A model generated the notes under the pieces. It had not been told where the DNA came from. It searched no databases and worked only from the letters and a program-made list of their open reading frames with translations. This document shows positions 16,737 through 26,861 of a DNA stretch of 64,000 bases, piece by piece (positions within the stretch are counted from its first letter, which is position 1; every line of letters begins with the position of its first letter). This stretch comes from Lactiplantibacillus xiangfangensis (GTDB taxonomy: Bacteria; Bacillota; Bacilli; Lactobacillales; Lactobacillaceae). The position numbers and the translations under genes are program-made. The stretch spans positions 191,376 to 255,375 of the forward strand of contig NZ_JQCL01000074.1 of the NCBI RefSeq assembly GCF_001438845.1, in the 5' to 3' direction.

Positions 16737-16922
16737 TTAATGTAATGTGGTTAACGTCTGTAGTAACATCTGAATGATCCAGTCAAACAAAGCGAAGAAA
16801 GCCACGAAGAACAGTGACGTTGAAATAACCGTCCACGAGTCCCGCCGATTTTCCCGCCAAGTTGGCCAGGTAACTTTTTTCATTTCATGACCAACTAGAC
16901 CAAAGAACTTAAACAAGCGCAT
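16737..16922 (-). CDS. secE: Preprotein translocase subunit SecE
   Basis: A 61-residue single-span component of the SecYEG channel. The conserved amphipathic segment EMKKVTWPTWRENR is followed by one membrane helix (about residues 31-55). ATG at 16922 has GGGGG upstream, overlapping the end of rpmG. Length and position between rpmG and nusG match Firmicutes. Confidence 0.95.
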   Translation of the reverse strand: MRLFKFFGLVGHEMKKVTWPTWRENRRDSWTVISTSLFFVAFFALFDWIIQMLLQTLTTLH

Positions 16923-16933
16923 GTTTTAACCCC

Positions 16934-17083
16934 CTACCGCGTTTCACGATGAAGTGTGTGTTTACCACAATATTTACAAAATTTCTTAACTTCTAAGCGG
17001 TTAGTCCGATTCGGATTGGCATCGACCGTATAGTTTCGCGAACCACAAACGGTACATGCCAGTGCAACTTTTTTTTGAGCCAT
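16934..17083 (-). CDS. rpmG: 50S ribosomal protein L33, zinc-binding type
   Basis: A 49-residue protein starting [19 protein letters not shown] and ending [17 protein letters not shown]. Two CxxC pairs (CTVC and CKYC) form a zinc ribbon, so this is the zinc-containing (C+) paralogue. ATG at 17083 follows ATGGAGG. It is the first gene of the rpmG-secE-nusG unit, with a strong promoter directly upstream. Confidence 0.96.
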   Translation of the reverse strand: MAQKKVALACTVCGSRNYTVDANPNRTNRLEVKKFCKYCGKHTLHRETR

Positions 17084-17113
17084 CGACAAAACCTCCATAA
17101 TAATTCAAGCTTA

Positions 17114-17142
17114 ACATTAGCATGGAATTTTTTGAATGTCAA
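17114..17142 (-). promoter_or_regulatory. Strong promoter of rpmG-secE-nusG
   Basis: Perfect TTGACA (17137-17142), 17-bp spacer ending TGC, TAATGT (17114-17119) on the minus strand. The -35 begins two bases after the stop codon of the sigma-factor gene. Confidence 0.85.
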
Positions 17143-17144
17143 TT

Positions 17145-17708
17145 TCATGTCTGGCTTAGCAATAGTCGCCGTAACTTACGTCGACACCGATCCGCCGCGT
17201 TCGTGACCGGCGCGAGCTCCACTTGAAGCATCACCGCGATCCCTTGGGGCGTCATCCCCGTCAGCATCGCTGCAAAGACCTGCGCTTCAAAGTGTGAACA
17301 GACCCGTGCAAATTCAACGAGCTGCTCATGAACATAGACCACGTCTACGGCGGACAAGGTGGTCACGAGGACGTTACTTAGCCCGTCCTCTTCCTCCGTA
17401 TCCAACGAAACTACTTCCTGTTCAGGACGACGTTTCTTGGCCTGCGAACGACGAATCAAATCGATGATCTGATTGCTCAGTAATAACCGATAAAACGCAC
17501 CAAAACTGCACGGTTGCGCGGCATCATACTGCTTAGCTGCTCGATGAATGGCAATACGCGCCTCTTGCAGCCAATCCTCATCATCAAAATTACGAATGAA
17601 ATACTGGCGCCTTAACTTTAAAACCACTGGCAAATATTGATCAGCTAACTGGATAATACTCCGATCATCACCTTGTGCTGCTAACGCAATTAATTGCTGC
17701 TCGTTCAA
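17145..17708 (-). CDS. sigH: Sigma-70 family factor, SigH/ComX-like
   Basis: A 187-residue alternative sigma factor. Region 2 is seen at LADQYLPVVLKLRRQYFIRNFDDEDWLQEARIA (in pieces: YLPVVLKLRR, DDEDWLQEAR), with AFYRLLLSNQIIDLIRR; region 4 is the C-terminal part (QGIAVMLQ, NAADRCRRKLRRLL). Synteny with B. subtilis sigH, between rae1 and rpmG, supports the name. In lactobacilli this factor has been linked to competence genes. I chose TTG at 17708, with GAGGAAAG upstream. It has a 190-base gap before it, so probably its own promoter; none was clear. Confidence 0.82.
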   Translation of the reverse strand: MNEQQLIALAAQGDDRSIIQLADQYLPVVLKLRRQYFIRNFDDEDWLQEARIAIHRAAKQYDAAQPCSFGAFYRLLLSNQIIDLIRRSQAKKRRPEQEVVSLDTEEEDGLSNVLVTTLSAVDVVYVHEQLVEFARVCSHFEAQVFAAMLTGMTPQGIAVMLQVELAPVTNAADRCRRKLRRLLLSQT

Positions 17709-17898
17709 ATGGCTTTCCTCGTTTCTGTAATTTTCAGAAACCGCACCCCATTGAATCTGTAAACCCAATATACATGGGCCTTTTGCGCAGCACAAGCGAA
17801 CAAGCGTTTTTATTTCATACTAGAAATCAGTTCACCAATTAATTAATTTAAAGTTATCAGTCTAGCCATTAAAACTAACGTGCCGACACCCCATAATT

Positions 17899-18444
17899 CT
17901 ATTTATGATGGTGTTTAACGTGCTCACGTTCTAGTCGTTCACGGTACTGATTCAATTTCGACAATTGATCGTCATCCCACGGTGATTTACGGACCGCACC
18001 CAAATCCTGAGTTCGAACAGCGGTGTGGCGAACCTCCTTCAATTCATCGTGAACCCGTTTGCGTAGTTCTAAGGCCGGCACACGCAGGGCGCCTTCCGAA
18101 AAGATGACCCATTGTTCCGCCTGGTCACTAGTCGCAACCGTCACTTGTAGCACACGAGACTGCTTATCCGCCGCGTACTTTTCAATATAACTATCAGCCG
18201 TCTGATCCTTACTCGTCCATACAATCTCTAAATCGGCTTGCCGATAACTCTTCGAATTGCCCGGAACGTACATGGCATCAAAAATCAGGCTAATATTTAG
18301 ACCCGTAATTTTTTTATACTCCGTTAAAACGTTGATCAGTTCATCCCGTGCTTCGGGTAAACGACCGGCTTGTTTTAACCGGGCAAGTTCCGGCCAATTA
18401 CCAATCATATTATATGCATCTACAATCAATAATTGTTGTTTCAT
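17899..18444 (-). CDS. rae1: NYN-domain endoribonuclease Rae1 (YacP)
   Basis: A 181-residue protein of the YacP family, a PIN-like ribosome-associated mRNA nuclease that cuts in the A site in B. subtilis. The N-terminal LLIVDAYNMIGNWPEL carries the conserved metal-binding Asp. Further features are LIFDAMYVPG, the acidic TADSYIEKYA, and VATSDQAEQW. It overlaps the rlmB stop; ATG at 18444 is used, with GTG at 18447 as alternative. Conserved place between rlmB and sigH. Confidence 0.9.
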   Translation of the reverse strand: MKQQLLIVDAYNMIGNWPELARLKQAGRLPEARDELINVLTEYKKITGLNISLIFDAMYVPGNSKSYRQADLEIVWTSKDQTADSYIEKYAADKQSRVLQVTVATSDQAEQWVIFSEGALRVPALELRKRVHDELKEVRHTAVRTQDLGAVRKSPWDDDQLSKLNQYRERLEREHVKHHHK

Positions 18445-18446
18445 CA

Positions 18447-19220
18447 CTATTTTCCAAGTGGGTGGCGGGACGTGTAGCCTTGATAAATCAAAAGACTAGC
18501 GGCCACACTCGCATTCAAACTCTGAACATGCCCAATCATTGGAATTGTCAGCATTTCATCCACACTCTTCTTAAGTAATGGTGAAATTCCTTTGCCTTCA
18601 TTCCCGATAATTAGTCCAACCGCACCAGAGGCATCCCACTGGCGGTAATCAGTTCCATTCATATCCGTACCAAAGATCCATAGGCCGGCTTCCTGTAACT
18701 GTTTGACCGTCTGCACGAGGTTGGTGACCCGAGCCACCTTCACGTGCTCAATGGCACCGGTCGACGTTTTGGCAACCGTACTGGTTAAGCCAACGGCCCG
18801 GCGTTTAGGAATGATAATCCCGTGTGCACCAGCTGCATCCGCTGTCCGCATGATTGACCCTAAGTTATGTGGATCTTCGATATTATCAAGGATCAGGAAA
18901 AATGGCGCTTCATTTCTTTCCTTTGCAACGGCGAATAAATCGTCGATCGTCGCGTATTCAAACGCCGCGACCCCGACAGCGACCCCCTGATGGTTCGCAT
19001 TATCAGTTAACCGATCAAGCTTCTGCTTCGGCACGTACTGTACGATCAAGTTCCGCTTCTTAGCAATCTTGGCAATATCGTTTAAAACGTCGGCTTGTAG
19101 CCCACTTTGAATGAAGACTTTATTGATCTGTTGGTCGCTCTTGATTGCGGCCATGGCTGGATGACGCCCAATGACGAAGTCACCGTTTTCTGGCGTTTGG
19201 TTCTGTTCATTATTTGACAC
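18447..19220 (-). CDS. rlmB: 23S rRNA (guanosine-2'-O-)-methyltransferase RlmB, SpoU family
   Basis: A 257-residue protein. The N-terminal substrate-binding domain ([14 protein letters not shown]) is followed by the knotted SpoU methyltransferase domain with motifs [29 protein letters not shown] and [16 protein letters not shown]. It methylates G2251 of 23S rRNA in the family. GTG at 19220 has GGGAGG before it. It overlaps the 3' end of mrnC by 11 bases, indicating translational coupling. Confidence 0.95.
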   Translation of the reverse strand: MSNNEQNQTPENGDFVIGRHPAMAAIKSDQQINKVFIQSGLQADVLNDIAKIAKKRNLIVQYVPKQKLDRLTDNANHQGVAVGVAAFEYATIDDLFAVAKERNEAPFFLILDNIEDPHNLGSIMRTADAAGAHGIIIPKRRAVGLTSTVAKTSTGAIEHVKVARVTNLVQTVKQLQEAGLWIFGTDMNGTDYRQWDASGAVGLIIGNEGKGISPLLKKSVDEMLTIPMIGHVQSLNASVAASLLIYQGYTSRHPLGK

Positions 19221-19620
19221 TTGAAATCCTCCCTTCATCAACTTGCTGAATGCACCAATTAGCGAGTTCCGCAATTCGTTCCGTCTGTTGCGTTAACTGC
19301 AAGTAACCAAAGACCGCTTCAAACCCGGTTGAAATCCGGTAAGTTAAAACGTCGGTGTGCTTTGCAGATGTATGACTCTTAGCGTTGCGTCCGCGTTTGA
19401 AGACGTCAGTTTCAACCGGCGTCAACACGTCATCTGCTTGCATCAACGCAATTAAGGCCGCTTGGGCTTTAGCAGAAACGTAATGAGTCGCATGGTGGTG
19501 CAATTTGGTAGGCTTTGTAAATCCAATTTCAATCAAATGTTGGCGAATAAACGGTTCGTACACCGCGTCACCTAAGTACGCGAGGGCGATGCCGTTTAAT
19601 TGTTGGTAATCAACTTGCAT
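19210..19620 (-). CDS. mrnC: Mini-ribonuclease III (MrnC)
   Basis: A 136-residue RNase III-like enzyme without a dsRNA-binding domain; it matures 23S rRNA in Bacilli. The catalytic helix is [15 protein letters not shown] near residue 12, and the second acidic motif is in [12 protein letters not shown] and [13 protein letters not shown] at 19620 lies one base after the cysS stop, in the classical cysS-mrnC-rlmB arrangement. Confidence 0.93.
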   Translation of the reverse strand: MQVDYQQLNGIALAYLGDAVYEPFIRQHLIEIGFTKPTKLHHHATHYVSAKAQAALIALMQADDVLTPVETDVFKRGRNAKSHTSAKHTDVLTYRISTGFEAVFGYLQLTQQTERIAELANWCIQQVDEGRISSVK

Positions 19621-19621
19621 A

Positions 19622-21034
19622 TTATTCCTTTCTAAACCGAACCCCTTGGGGTGTATCTTCTAAAATAACCCCTTGGGCTTTTAAATCGTCTCGGATCTGG
19701 TCAGCCTTGGCAAAGTCCTTAGCTTGACGTGCCGCTTCACGGTCATCGATCAACGCTTGAATATCCGCATCGGCAAGTTCGTTACTTGGCACTTCAAACG
19801 TCACCCCAAAGACCCCTGCTAGTTGCGTTAAAGCATCCCGCAAAGCAGTTACGGTGTCCGCTTGAACAGCCGTTTGAGCAGCGTAGACGTTTGCCAACTT
19901 AGCTAATTCGTAGACGGCCGTAATCCCGTTTTGCACGTTAAAGTCGTCATCCATGGCAGTCACAAAATCACCCTTTAAGCTTTGGAGTTGTGCCATCACG
20001 TCAGTATCCGTCCCTGCTTCAGCATCGCTTAATCGGAAATTCAGGTTACGATAAGCGTTCTGCAACTTGCTTAAGTTGTTCGCCGCTTCGTCCAAATTAC
20101 CCTGCATGTATTGAATCGGCCGCCGGTACTGCGTTGTCGCCATGAAGAAGCGTAAAATCTGAGGATCGATTTTTTTAATGATATCATGAACGGTCACAAA
20201 GTTACCTAAGGACTTACTCATCTTTTCATTATCATCGCCAACCGTCACAAAGCCATTATGTAACCAGTAGTTAGCAAACTTTTGACCAGTCTTCGCTTCA
20301 CTTTGCGCAATTTCATTTTCATGGTGGGGAAACTCTAAGTCTTGACCGCCGCCATGAATATCGAACGTGTCGCCCAAATACTTAGTGGACATGACGGAGC
20401 ATTCGATATGCCAGCCCGGACGCCCTTTACCCCAAGGCGAGTCCCAAGAAATCTCGCCCGGTTTAGCGGCTTTCCATAAAGCAAAGTCGATTGGGTCTTC
20501 TTTACGGTTCGTTTCCTCGTCGGCCGTATGCTGACTCGCACCGACTTCAAGGTCGTCGATCCGTTGATCAGACAACTGGCCGTAATTTTTAAACTTCCGG
20601 GTCCGATAGTAGACGTCCCCTTCAGATTCATAAGCGTAACCTTTATCAATCAATTCTTGAACAAAACTAATAATTTCAGGAATATTTTCCGATGCACGGG
20701 GATGAGCCGTTGCGGGTTCAATATTGACCGCAGCTGTATCTTCCATAAAAGCTTTGATAAAACGGTCGGCCACTTCAGGCACCGTCGTGTGGTCTTCAGC
20801 CGCACGTTTGATTAACTTATCGTCAACATCAGTAAAATTTGACACATAATAAACGTGGTAGCCTGAATATTCAAAGTAGCGCCGAATGGTATCAAACGCA
20901 ATGGCGGAGCGGGCATTCCCAATATGAATATAGTTATAGACGGTTGGCCCACAGACGTACATCTTAACGACCCCGGGGGTCAGTGGTTTGAATGGTTCCT
21001 TTTGACGCGTCAGCGTATTAAAAACATTTAACAT
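19622..21034 (-). CDS. cysS: Cysteinyl-tRNA synthetase
   Basis: A 470-residue class I synthetase. Motifs: zinc Cys at [14 protein letters not shown]-like YIHIGNARS near residue 35, [23 protein letters not shown], and KMSKSLGN (KMSKS). ATG at 21034. Its promoter is close upstream (TTCACC, 16 bp, TGG-TAAACT; 21075-21102), after the gltX terminator. I see no T-box in the short leader. Confidence 0.97.
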   Translation of the reverse strand: MLNVFNTLTRQKEPFKPLTPGVVKMYVCGPTVYNYIHIGNARSAIAFDTIRRYFEYSGYHVYYVSNFTDVDDKLIKRAAEDHTTVPEVADRFIKAFMEDTAAVNIEPATAHPRASENIPEIISFVQELIDKGYAYESEGDVYYRTRKFKNYGQLSDQRIDDLEVGASQHTADEETNRKEDPIDFALWKAAKPGEISWDSPWGKGRPGWHIECSVMSTKYLGDTFDIHGGGQDLEFPHHENEIAQSEAKTGQKFANYWLHNGFVTVGDDNEKMSKSLGNFVTVHDIIKKIDPQILRFFMATTQYRRPIQYMQGNLDEAANNLSKLQNAYRNLNFRLSDAEAGTDTDVMAQLQSLKGDFVTAMDDDFNVQNGITAVYELAKLANVYAAQTAVQADTVTALRDALTQLAGVFGVTFEVPSNELADADIQALIDDREAARQAKDFAKADQIRDDLKAQGVILEDTPQGVRFRKE

Positions 21035-21074
21035 GCAGTGGCACTCCTTTCCAGTTCACAATTGCTTTGTTGCT

Positions 21075-21102
21075 AGTTTACCATGTTCTACCCGCGGGTG
21101 AA
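21075..21102 (-). promoter_or_regulatory. Promoter of cysS-mrnC-rlmB
   Basis: TTCACC (21097-21102), 16-bp spacer with TGG before TAAACT (21075-21080) on the minus strand. Confidence 0.6.
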
Positions 21103-21167
21103 ATTCTTAGTCGGATTAAATTACGCCGTGGTTCGTTTCACGCCATCGGCTAGCCTTCAACAACGCA

Positions 21168-21216
21168 ATAAAAAACGCCCCCGCACTACGGAGACGCCGC
21201 AGTGCCAAAGACGTTT
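21168..21216 (-). terminator. Terminator of gltX
   Basis: GCACTGCGG (21197-21205) pairs with CCGTAGTGC (21183-21191) with one mismatch, and outer AAACG/CGTTT continues into a T-run on the minus strand. Confidence 0.8.
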
Positions 21217-21228
21217 ATACGCAAATTG

Positions 21229-22719
21229 TTATTTAGCGAGTTCCGCGATCATCGCATCAAGATGCTTCATCGTCGTTTCGCGACCTAATAATTCGATTGT
21301 TTCTGGTAATTCAGGACCATGCATTTCATGGGAAACGGCAATCCGAATCGGCATGTAAAGTTGACGACCCTTGATCTTAGTATCTTTTTGAATGCTCTTA
21401 ATGGTCTTTTGAATTTCAGTTGCTTCAAAGACATCGATATCTTCAACGCGCTTCCGGAATTCCTTCAAGACGATTGGCGCAGTTTCATTATCAAGTTCCG
21501 CCTTGGCTTCATCGTTAATGTCAGCTGGACCGTTAAAGAACAAGTCAGCTAAGTCGACGATTTGACCCGTGTAACTCATTTGGTTCTTGTAAAGTGAAAC
21601 TAGCGTCCGGGTCCATTCGATTTGACTCATGTCAGGACGTTTTGGTAACCGACCGGCTTTGATCAATTGACGAATTGACATCGCAAAGACTTCGTTTTCG
21701 TCAGCCTTCTTGATGTATTGGTTGTTGACCCATTCCAACTTCTTGCCATCAAATGAGGCTGGTGACTTGCTCAAACGCTTTTCATCGTACATCTTGATGA
21801 ATTCGCGCTTCGTGAACAATTCACTTTCACCGACTGGTGACCACCCTAATAGGATGATGAAGTTAAGCATCGCTTCTGGTAAGTAACCCAATTCACGGTA
21901 TTGTTCGATAAACTGGAGCACCGTTTCGTCACGTTTACTTAATTTCTTACCGGTTTCGGTATTAATAATTAAGCTCATGTGACCAAACTTAGGTGCTTCC
22001 CAGCCGAATGCTTCGTAAATCATTAATTGTTTAGGCGTGTTGGCAACGTGATCATCACCACGGAAAACGTGGCTGATTTGCATCATGTGATCATCAACCA
22101 CAACGGCAAAGTTATACGTTGGCATCCCGTCACGTTTCTTAATGACGAAGTCACCACCGACCGTCTTGGATTCAAAGGAGACGTTCCCTTTAACCATGTC
22201 ATCCCAAGCGTAAGTTTTACCTTCTGGGACGTGGAAACGAATAACAGGCTTTAATCCTGCTGCTTTAGCAGCGGCAATCTTAGCTTGTTTTTCTTCTTCG
22301 GTCATGCCAGCAAATTCGTACACGTAATGTGGCATTTCTTTGTTGGCTTTTTGGACGTCACGCTGAGCTTTTAATTCGTCTTCCGTCATGTAAGACTCAT
22401 AAGCTTTGCCTTCATCGATCAATTGTTGAATCAACGGATCGTAAATTGACTTCCGTTCAGATTGACGGTAAGGACCGTAGTCGCCACCAATATCTGGACC
22501 TTCGTCCCAATCCATGCCTAACCATTTCAGGTTATCCATTTGACTCTTTTCACCATCAGCGACGTTCCGCTTTAAATCGGTGTCTTCGATTCGAAGAATA
22601 AACTTCCCTTTATTATGCCGGGCAAATAAATAGTTAAACAATGCTGTCCGGGCATTACCAATGTGTAAATGGCCAGTTGGACTTGGTGCGTAACGCACAC
22701 GAATCTTGCTCTTTGCCAA
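21229..22719 (-). CDS. gltX: Glutamyl-tRNA synthetase
   Basis: A 496-residue class I synthetase. Motifs: [18 protein letters not shown] (HIGH region) and KKLSKRDE (KMSKS-type). Lactobacilli generally lack GlnRS, so this enzyme is probably non-discriminating and works with GatCAB to make Gln-tRNA; that is family knowledge, not visible here. I chose TTG at 22719 (MAKSKIRV) for the family N terminus, although the AGAGG site is somewhat distant; a longer start at 22752 is possible. Confidence 0.95.
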   Translation of the reverse strand: MAKSKIRVRYAPSPTGHLHIGNARTALFNYLFARHNKGKFILRIEDTDLKRNVADGEKSQMDNLKWLGMDWDEGPDIGGDYGPYRQSERKSIYDPLIQQLIDEGKAYESYMTEDELKAQRDVQKANKEMPHYVYEFAGMTEEEKQAKIAAAKAAGLKPVIRFHVPEGKTYAWDDMVKGNVSFESKTVGGDFVIKKRDGMPTYNFAVVVDDHMMQISHVFRGDDHVANTPKQLMIYEAFGWEAPKFGHMSLIINTETGKKLSKRDETVLQFIEQYRELGYLPEAMLNFIILLGWSPVGESELFTKREFIKMYDEKRLSKSPASFDGKKLEWVNNQYIKKADENEVFAMSIRQLIKAGRLPKRPDMSQIEWTRTLVSLYKNQMSYTGQIVDLADLFFNGPADINDEAKAELDNETAPIVLKEFRKRVEDIDVFEATEIQKTIKSIQKDTKIKGRQLYMPIRIAVSHEMHGPELPETIELLGRETTMKHLDAMIAELAK

Positions 22720-22892
22720 TGTGATTAACGCCTCTTTCATTATTTTTATCACTTACTGTGACGATATAAAACCAGTGACGCCCCGCTTCAATAACCGAGA
22801 CGCCATCCGGTCCACTTGCTTATCCAGTTTACCATGTTTACCGCTAAAAATTAAGTTTCCACCTTGATTTTTCCACGATAAACTAATCAACC

Positions 22893-24104
22893 TTAGTGGC
22901 GATTATTATGGTTGTTTCCACCGTTTTGGAGATTGTCATTGTTGTGACTACTACGATTGTTGCCATGCTTATTACCAGTATGGCCACTCTCATTTTCGGT
23001 ATGGTCCGAAATACCACGACTGGCATGTGCTAACCGCGCAAAAATCATCCGGCCCGCATCCGTCTGCAACGCACTCGTCACAATGACATCCACTTTTTCG
23101 TTGATGTAGAATTTCCCGTCTTCAACAACGACCATGGTCCCGTCATCAAGGTAACCAACCCCTTGTTGCCGTTCGCTACCGTTCTTAACCACCATGACGT
23201 TCATTTCTTCACCAGGAATGACCCGTGGCTTCAATGACTTGGCCAATTGATTGATGTTTAAAACCTGAACATTTTGAAATTCGATCACTTTATTTAAGTT
23301 GTAATCGTTCGTGACGATCACACCGTTGACTTTCTTAGCCAACTGGATGAGTTTGCTATCCACTTCTGGAATGTCTTCAAAGTCACCCTCGTACATTTCA
23401 ACGGGAATGATATTTTCATTTTGGAGCTTATTTAAAATATCTAGGCCCCGCCGACCCCGGACCCGCTTAATACTATCCGCAGAATCCGCAATGTACTGTA
23501 ATTCGTACAGGACAAAGTTAGGAACCAGCAACGTTCCTTCTAAAAATCCCGTCTTGACAATGTCGTAAATTCGACCATCAATCAAAATATTAGTATCCAA
23601 AATCTTGTAATGGTGATAGTTTTGGTCCGGCTGAGCATCGGTAATTTCCGGGTCGGCTTCCTTCTCACGCCGCCGAAAATTAAAGACTTTCCGCCATTCA
23701 TCGATTCGGGTCGTCCCGACCCGGGCACCGATATAGCCAAAAAACAGCATCAAAATAATTGGGACGACCGTGTTCAATAAGAATAACGGACTGCGATTGA
23801 ATAATTGCGAAATCAGAACCGCGATCAGTAACCCAATAATAAAACCGATACTTCCAAATAATAACGTCATTGGATTTTGCTTCGACAGATTTTTTTCAAC
23901 CCGATCTACGAGCCGCACCGCGGCATTCGCTAAGAACAGCGACAAAACCCATAAAACTAACGCTCCCAACACAAAGTTGGTTAAGATGTTATTCACTAGT
24001 ACGTTTGGTTGCGCCCAAATCGTGTCCCATAAAAACGGCAGGTAAGTTAATCCTAACGTCCCACCGACAACGATAAACACGAGTCGCACCGTTAACTTCT
24101 TCAT
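22893..24104 (-). CDS. PIN/TRAM-domain membrane protein (YacL-like)
   Basis: A 403-residue protein with four N-terminal membrane helices (residues ~5-125), a PIN nuclease-like domain (LDTNILIDGRIYDIV near residue 172; VTNDYNLNKV with conserved Asp) and a TRAM domain (QGVGYLDDGTMVVVEDG). The family lies between radA and gltX across Bacilli; its role is unknown, with RNA cleavage or binding suspected. The last ~40 residues are a His/Asn/Gly-rich tail (for example HGNNRSSHNNDN) not typical of the family. ATG at 24104 is preceded by AAAGGAG. Confidence 0.9.
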   Translation of the reverse strand: MKKLTVRLVFIVVGGTLGLTYLPFLWDTIWAQPNVLVNNILTNFVLGALVLWVLSLFLANAAVRLVDRVEKNLSKQNPMTLLFGSIGFIIGLLIAVLISQLFNRSPLFLLNTVVPIILMLFFGYIGARVGTTRIDEWRKVFNFRRREKEADPEITDAQPDQNYHHYKILDTNILIDGRIYDIVKTGFLEGTLLVPNFVLYELQYIADSADSIKRVRGRRGLDILNKLQNENIIPVEMYEGDFEDIPEVDSKLIQLAKKVNGVIVTNDYNLNKVIEFQNVQVLNINQLAKSLKPRVIPGEEMNVMVVKNGSERQQGVGYLDDGTMVVVEDGKFYINEKVDVIVTSALQTDAGRMIFARLAHASRGISDHTENESGHTGNKHGNNRSSHNNDNLQNGGNNHNNRH

Positions 24105-24124
24105 CGCGACGACTCCTTTATAAA

Positions 24125-25501
24125 TTAGTTTGGCTGTTGTAATGCTAACTGTAGGGCTTCCTTTAAAGTCGAAACCCCAATGACATTAATCCCCTTTGGA
24201 ATATCCCAGCCTTGCAGATTATTCTTCGGGATAAAGATTCGTTCAAAACCAAGCTTAGCCGCTTCACCGACCCGCTGTTCGATTCGGTTAACGCGCCGGA
24301 TTTCACCGGTCAACCCAACTTCACCGACAAAACAATCAGTGGGGCGGGTCTGCTGATCACGGTAGCTAGAAGCCACGCTGACGGCAATCGCCAAATCAAT
24401 TGCGGGTTCATCAAGTTTGACCCCGCCGGCCGCCTTCAAATAGGCATCCTGATTTTGTAACATCAAGCTAGCCCGTTTTTCAAGCACGGCCATGAGTAAC
24501 GACACCCGGTTATGGTCCAAACCACTGGCGGTTCGCTTGGCATTACCAAAGACCGTCGGCGTCACTAATGCCTGAACTTCGACTAAAATCGGTCGCGTTC
24601 CTTCCATCGAAACGACGATGGCTGACCCGGTCGCATCTTTCAACCGTTCTTCCAAGAAAATTTCTGACGGGTTAGCGACTTCGTATAGGCCCCCCGTCCG
24701 CATTTCAAAGATACCAAGTTCATTAGTAGACCCAAACCGGTTTTTAACGGCCCGCAAGATCCGGTAAGTATGGTGCAAGTCACCTTCAAAGTAGAGCACG
24801 GTATCCACCATGTGTTCCAAAATCTTTGGTCCAGCAATAGCGCCGCCCTTAGTCACGTGTCCAACAATAAAAATCGTAATGCCATTCGTTTTTGCAATTT
24901 GTAAAAGTTCCGCCGTAATTTCACGAATTTGTGACACCGAGCCAATTGCGGAATCCACATCCGGTTCCTGCATGGTTTGAACCGAATCAATAACCACAAA
25001 CTCTGGCTTCATTGACTCAATCGTCGCCCGGATATTTGACATATCCGTTTCCGGGTAGAGGTAGAAGTCTTCACTATCGACCGCTAACCGGTCGGCCCGC
25101 ATTTTAACTTGGGACGCACTTTCTTCACCGGTCACGTACAGCACTGAGCCACCCGTTTCGGCGAGTTGCCCTGAAACTTGTAACAGTAAGGTTGACTTCC
25201 CGATACCGGGATCCCCACCAATTAAAACTAGGGAGCCTGGCACGACACCGCCACCTAAGACCCGGTTAAACTCTTGAAGCTTCGTCTTGACGCGTGGCGT
25301 TTTCGTTAAAGAAACTTCCTTTAACCGTTGGGGCTTCGCCGACTTACCGGCAAAACTGACCCGCGACTTACGGTCCGGCTTTTTATCAAAGTGTTCTTCA
25401 ACCAACGTGTTCCACTCGCCACAGTTGGGACAACGCCCAAGATAACGTGGGGTCGAATACCCACAATTAGAACAAACAAACTGGGTCTTCACTTTTGCCA
25501 C
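24125..25501 (-). CDS. radA: DNA repair protein RadA
   Basis: A 458-residue RecA-like branch-migration helicase. An N-terminal zinc finger (CSNCG and CPNCG) is followed by Walker [11 protein letters not shown] near residue 95, the RadA motif KNRFGSTNE near 253, and a C-terminal Lon-like domain ([24 protein letters not shown]). GTG at 25501 has GGGAGG upstream. Co-transcribed with the PIN/TRAM gene (20-base gap). An extended -10 promoter (TGG-TAAAAT, 25566-25571) lies upstream. Confidence 0.97.
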   Translation of the reverse strand: MAKVKTQFVCSNCGYSTPRYLGRCPNCGEWNTLVEEHFDKKPDRKSRVSFAGKSAKPQRLKEVSLTKTPRVKTKLQEFNRVLGGGVVPGSLVLIGGDPGIGKSTLLLQVSGQLAETGGSVLYVTGEESASQVKMRADRLAVDSEDFYLYPETDMSNIRATIESMKPEFVVIDSVQTMQEPDVDSAIGSVSQIREITAELLQIAKTNGITIFIVGHVTKGGAIAGPKILEHMVDTVLYFEGDLHHTYRILRAVKNRFGSTNELGIFEMRTGGLYEVANPSEIFLEERLKDATGSAIVVSMEGTRPILVEVQALVTPTVFGNAKRTASGLDHNRVSLLMAVLEKRASLMLQNQDAYLKAAGGVKLDEPAIDLAIAVSVASSYRDQQTRPTDCFVGEVGLTGEIRRVNRIEQRVGEAAKLGFERIFIPKNNLQGWDIPKGINVIGVSTLKEALQLALQQPN

Positions 25502-25565
25502 TAAAATTGGCCTCCCATCCGTGCACCGTTTCGGCGCTTAATCGACATTCAATATACATCACTTT

Positions 25566-25571
25566 ATTTTA
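25566..25571 (-). promoter_or_regulatory. Extended -10 element of radA
   Basis: TGGTAAAAT on the minus strand, with no good -35 hexamer at 17 bp. Weak evidence apart from position between the structured element and radA. Confidence 0.45.
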
Positions 25572-25641
25572 CCATTATTAACCATTAAAGCCGGTAAATC
25601 GCATCAGTTTAATGGATTTTTATCGATTACCGCCGCTTCGC

Positions 25642-25794
25642 CAGACAGAATTGGTGTGCTTATGAGGGACGGTCCCAGCCAAAGTCCGGTCTGGAACCTC
25701 GCTTCAAAGCCGATAGCCCACGTCTTTGAAGCGCCCCACAATATTGGCCAAGACCCCCGCCAATATTGTCGCCACAGCACACCAATTCTGTCTG
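25642..25794. repeat. 153-bp structured intergenic element with 19-bp terminal inverted repeats
   Basis: Perfect 19-bp arms CAGACAGAATTGGTGTGCT (25642-25660) and its complement (25776-25794) enclose two perfect 10-bp hairpins: CGCTTCAAAG/CTTTGAAGCG (25700-25709, 25724-25733) and CAATATTGGC/GCCAATATTG (25739-25748, 25759-25768). The whole would fold as a branched, cloverleaf-like structure on either strand. No target-site duplication or coding content is visible. It is most of the 385-base gap between dut and radA; the rest (25795-25886) shows nothing clear. Confidence 0.8.
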
Positions 25795-25886
25795 ACTTCA
25801 CTAAATACAGTTTTCCTATTATTTGACGAGTCCCTTATGCGATGGTTTAACTTAGTAAAACATCAGTGACAGCCGGATTAGGTCCG

Positions 25887-26423
25887 CTATCGATTCGTTG
25901 AGCCAAAGCCACCGGAACGGGTGGTTGTGACGTCGGCTTCGTTATCGGCTGTCAGATAGTGGGTAAAGATGCCTTGCGCAATGCGTTCACCCTTTTTGAT
26001 GTGAACGTCGCGAATGCCCATGTTGATCAACTGGACGTAGATGGCCCCTTCATTTTTAGCATTGTTGTAGTAGTCCGCATCGATGACGCCAATCCCGTTC
26101 GGTAAAATCAGGTTGCGCTTCAACGGGTTACTGGAGCGGTTAGCAATCAACAAATACTCGCCATCGTTCATATAAGCCTTAATCCCCGTGGGAACTAAAA
26201 ATGGTTTTAACGTTTTGGCAGCGGCGTCTAAGTCCGCTTCGGAACTTTTTTCGCCGTGGTGTAACTGCCACAAGATCTTAATGAAGTTCAGTTTCCAAAT
26301 TGATGGTAACGTAAAATCTTCCGCCGCTTCAAAGTCGTATCCAGCCGCTTGCTTAGTTGTCCGATAAGGGACGTGTAATCCTTGGTCAGTGTATGCGCTC
26401 ACAATCTCAAATCCTCGGGCCAT
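25887..26423 (-). CDS. dut: dUTP diphosphatase
   Basis: Hydrolyses dUTP to dUMP and PPi, keeping uracil out of DNA. The 178-residue protein carries trimeric dUTPase motifs: GYDFEAAEDF (motif 1), RSSNPLK (motif 2), NGIGVIDADYYN (motif 3), KGERIAQGIF (motif 4) and RSGGFGSTN (P-loop-like motif 5) at the C terminus. It is longer than the ~150-residue norm through an insert after motif 1 (IWKLNFIKILWQ...). ATG at 26423 has GTAGGA upstream. Divergent from the acetyltransferase-like gene, with a promoter at 26459-26464 (TGG-TAAAAT). Confidence 0.94.
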   Translation of the reverse strand: MARGFEIVSAYTDQGLHVPYRTTKQAAGYDFEAAEDFTLPSIWKLNFIKILWQLHHGEKSSEADLDAAAKTLKPFLVPTGIKAYMNDGEYLLIANRSSNPLKRNLILPNGIGVIDADYYNNAKNEGAIYVQLINMGIRDVHIKKGERIAQGIFTHYLTADNEADVTTTRSGGFGSTNR

Positions 26424-26487
26424 GTTTATTCCTACTTTCAAGTTTAATATGTGACCACATTTTACCACACTTCTACCAGTGGATTCG

Positions 26488-26516
26488 TTGACAAAATGGG
26501 CATTTACCGGTTTAAT
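26488..26516 (+). promoter_or_regulatory. Promoter of the acetyltransferase-like gene and rpiA
   Basis: Perfect TTGACA (26488-26493), 17-bp spacer, TTTAAT (26511-26516). Confidence 0.75.
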
Positions 26517-26556
26517 TAGCTTTAGTTATAAAACCCTTTACAAGGTGGTGACAGCA

Positions 26557-26841
26557 ATGGAATTCACGCGTGAACCGCACCGATTTTTCTTCAACGACGA
26601 TCAGGGAAAATTAGCTGGTGAAATTACTTTTCCAGCCATCAATAATGATCAGACTTGGGTCATTGAACACACCTTTGTGCGCGACGACTTTGGCCATCAA
26701 GGCCTCGCCGCTCAACTGACCGAAGCCGTCATTGACGCTGCGCGGGCTGAACACAAACAAATTCAACCCCTCTGTACCTATGCCAAGGCTTACTTTGATC
26801 GTCACCCCGAAGCACAGGATATCTTAGTCACTAAGTCTTAA
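26557..26841 (+). CDS. Small GNAT-like N-acetyltransferase (YjdJ family)
   Basis: A 94-residue protein of the short GCN5-related family (PF14542-like). The N-terminal strand pair ([18 protein letters not shown]), the motif-A region [18 protein letters not shown] (acetyl-CoA pyrophosphate loop, variant of Q/RxxGxG/A) and the C-terminal [15 protein letters not shown], typical of this group, are present. Substrate unknown. ATG at 26557 has AAGGTGG upstream; earlier in-frame codons overlap the promoter. Twenty bases before rpiA, same operon. Confidence 0.85.
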   Translation: MEFTREPHRFFFNDDQGKLAGEITFPAINNDQTWVIEHTFVRDDFGHQGLAAQLTEAVIDAARAEHKQIQPLCTYAKAYFDRHPEAQDILVTKS

Positions 26842-26861
26842 ATAAAGGAGCACGTCTACTA

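Noticed and set aside
21035..21168. T-box riboswitch before cysS
   Set aside because: The leader is under 60 bases after the promoter and shows no T-box sequence or terminator/antiterminator pair.
22720..22892. T-box before gltX
   Set aside because: The short gap to the YacL-like gene holds no T-box core sequence.
25604..25801. 65-residue minus-strand reading frame in the dut-radA gap
   Set aside because: It is the translation of the inverted-repeat element; the paired arms explain the open frame.
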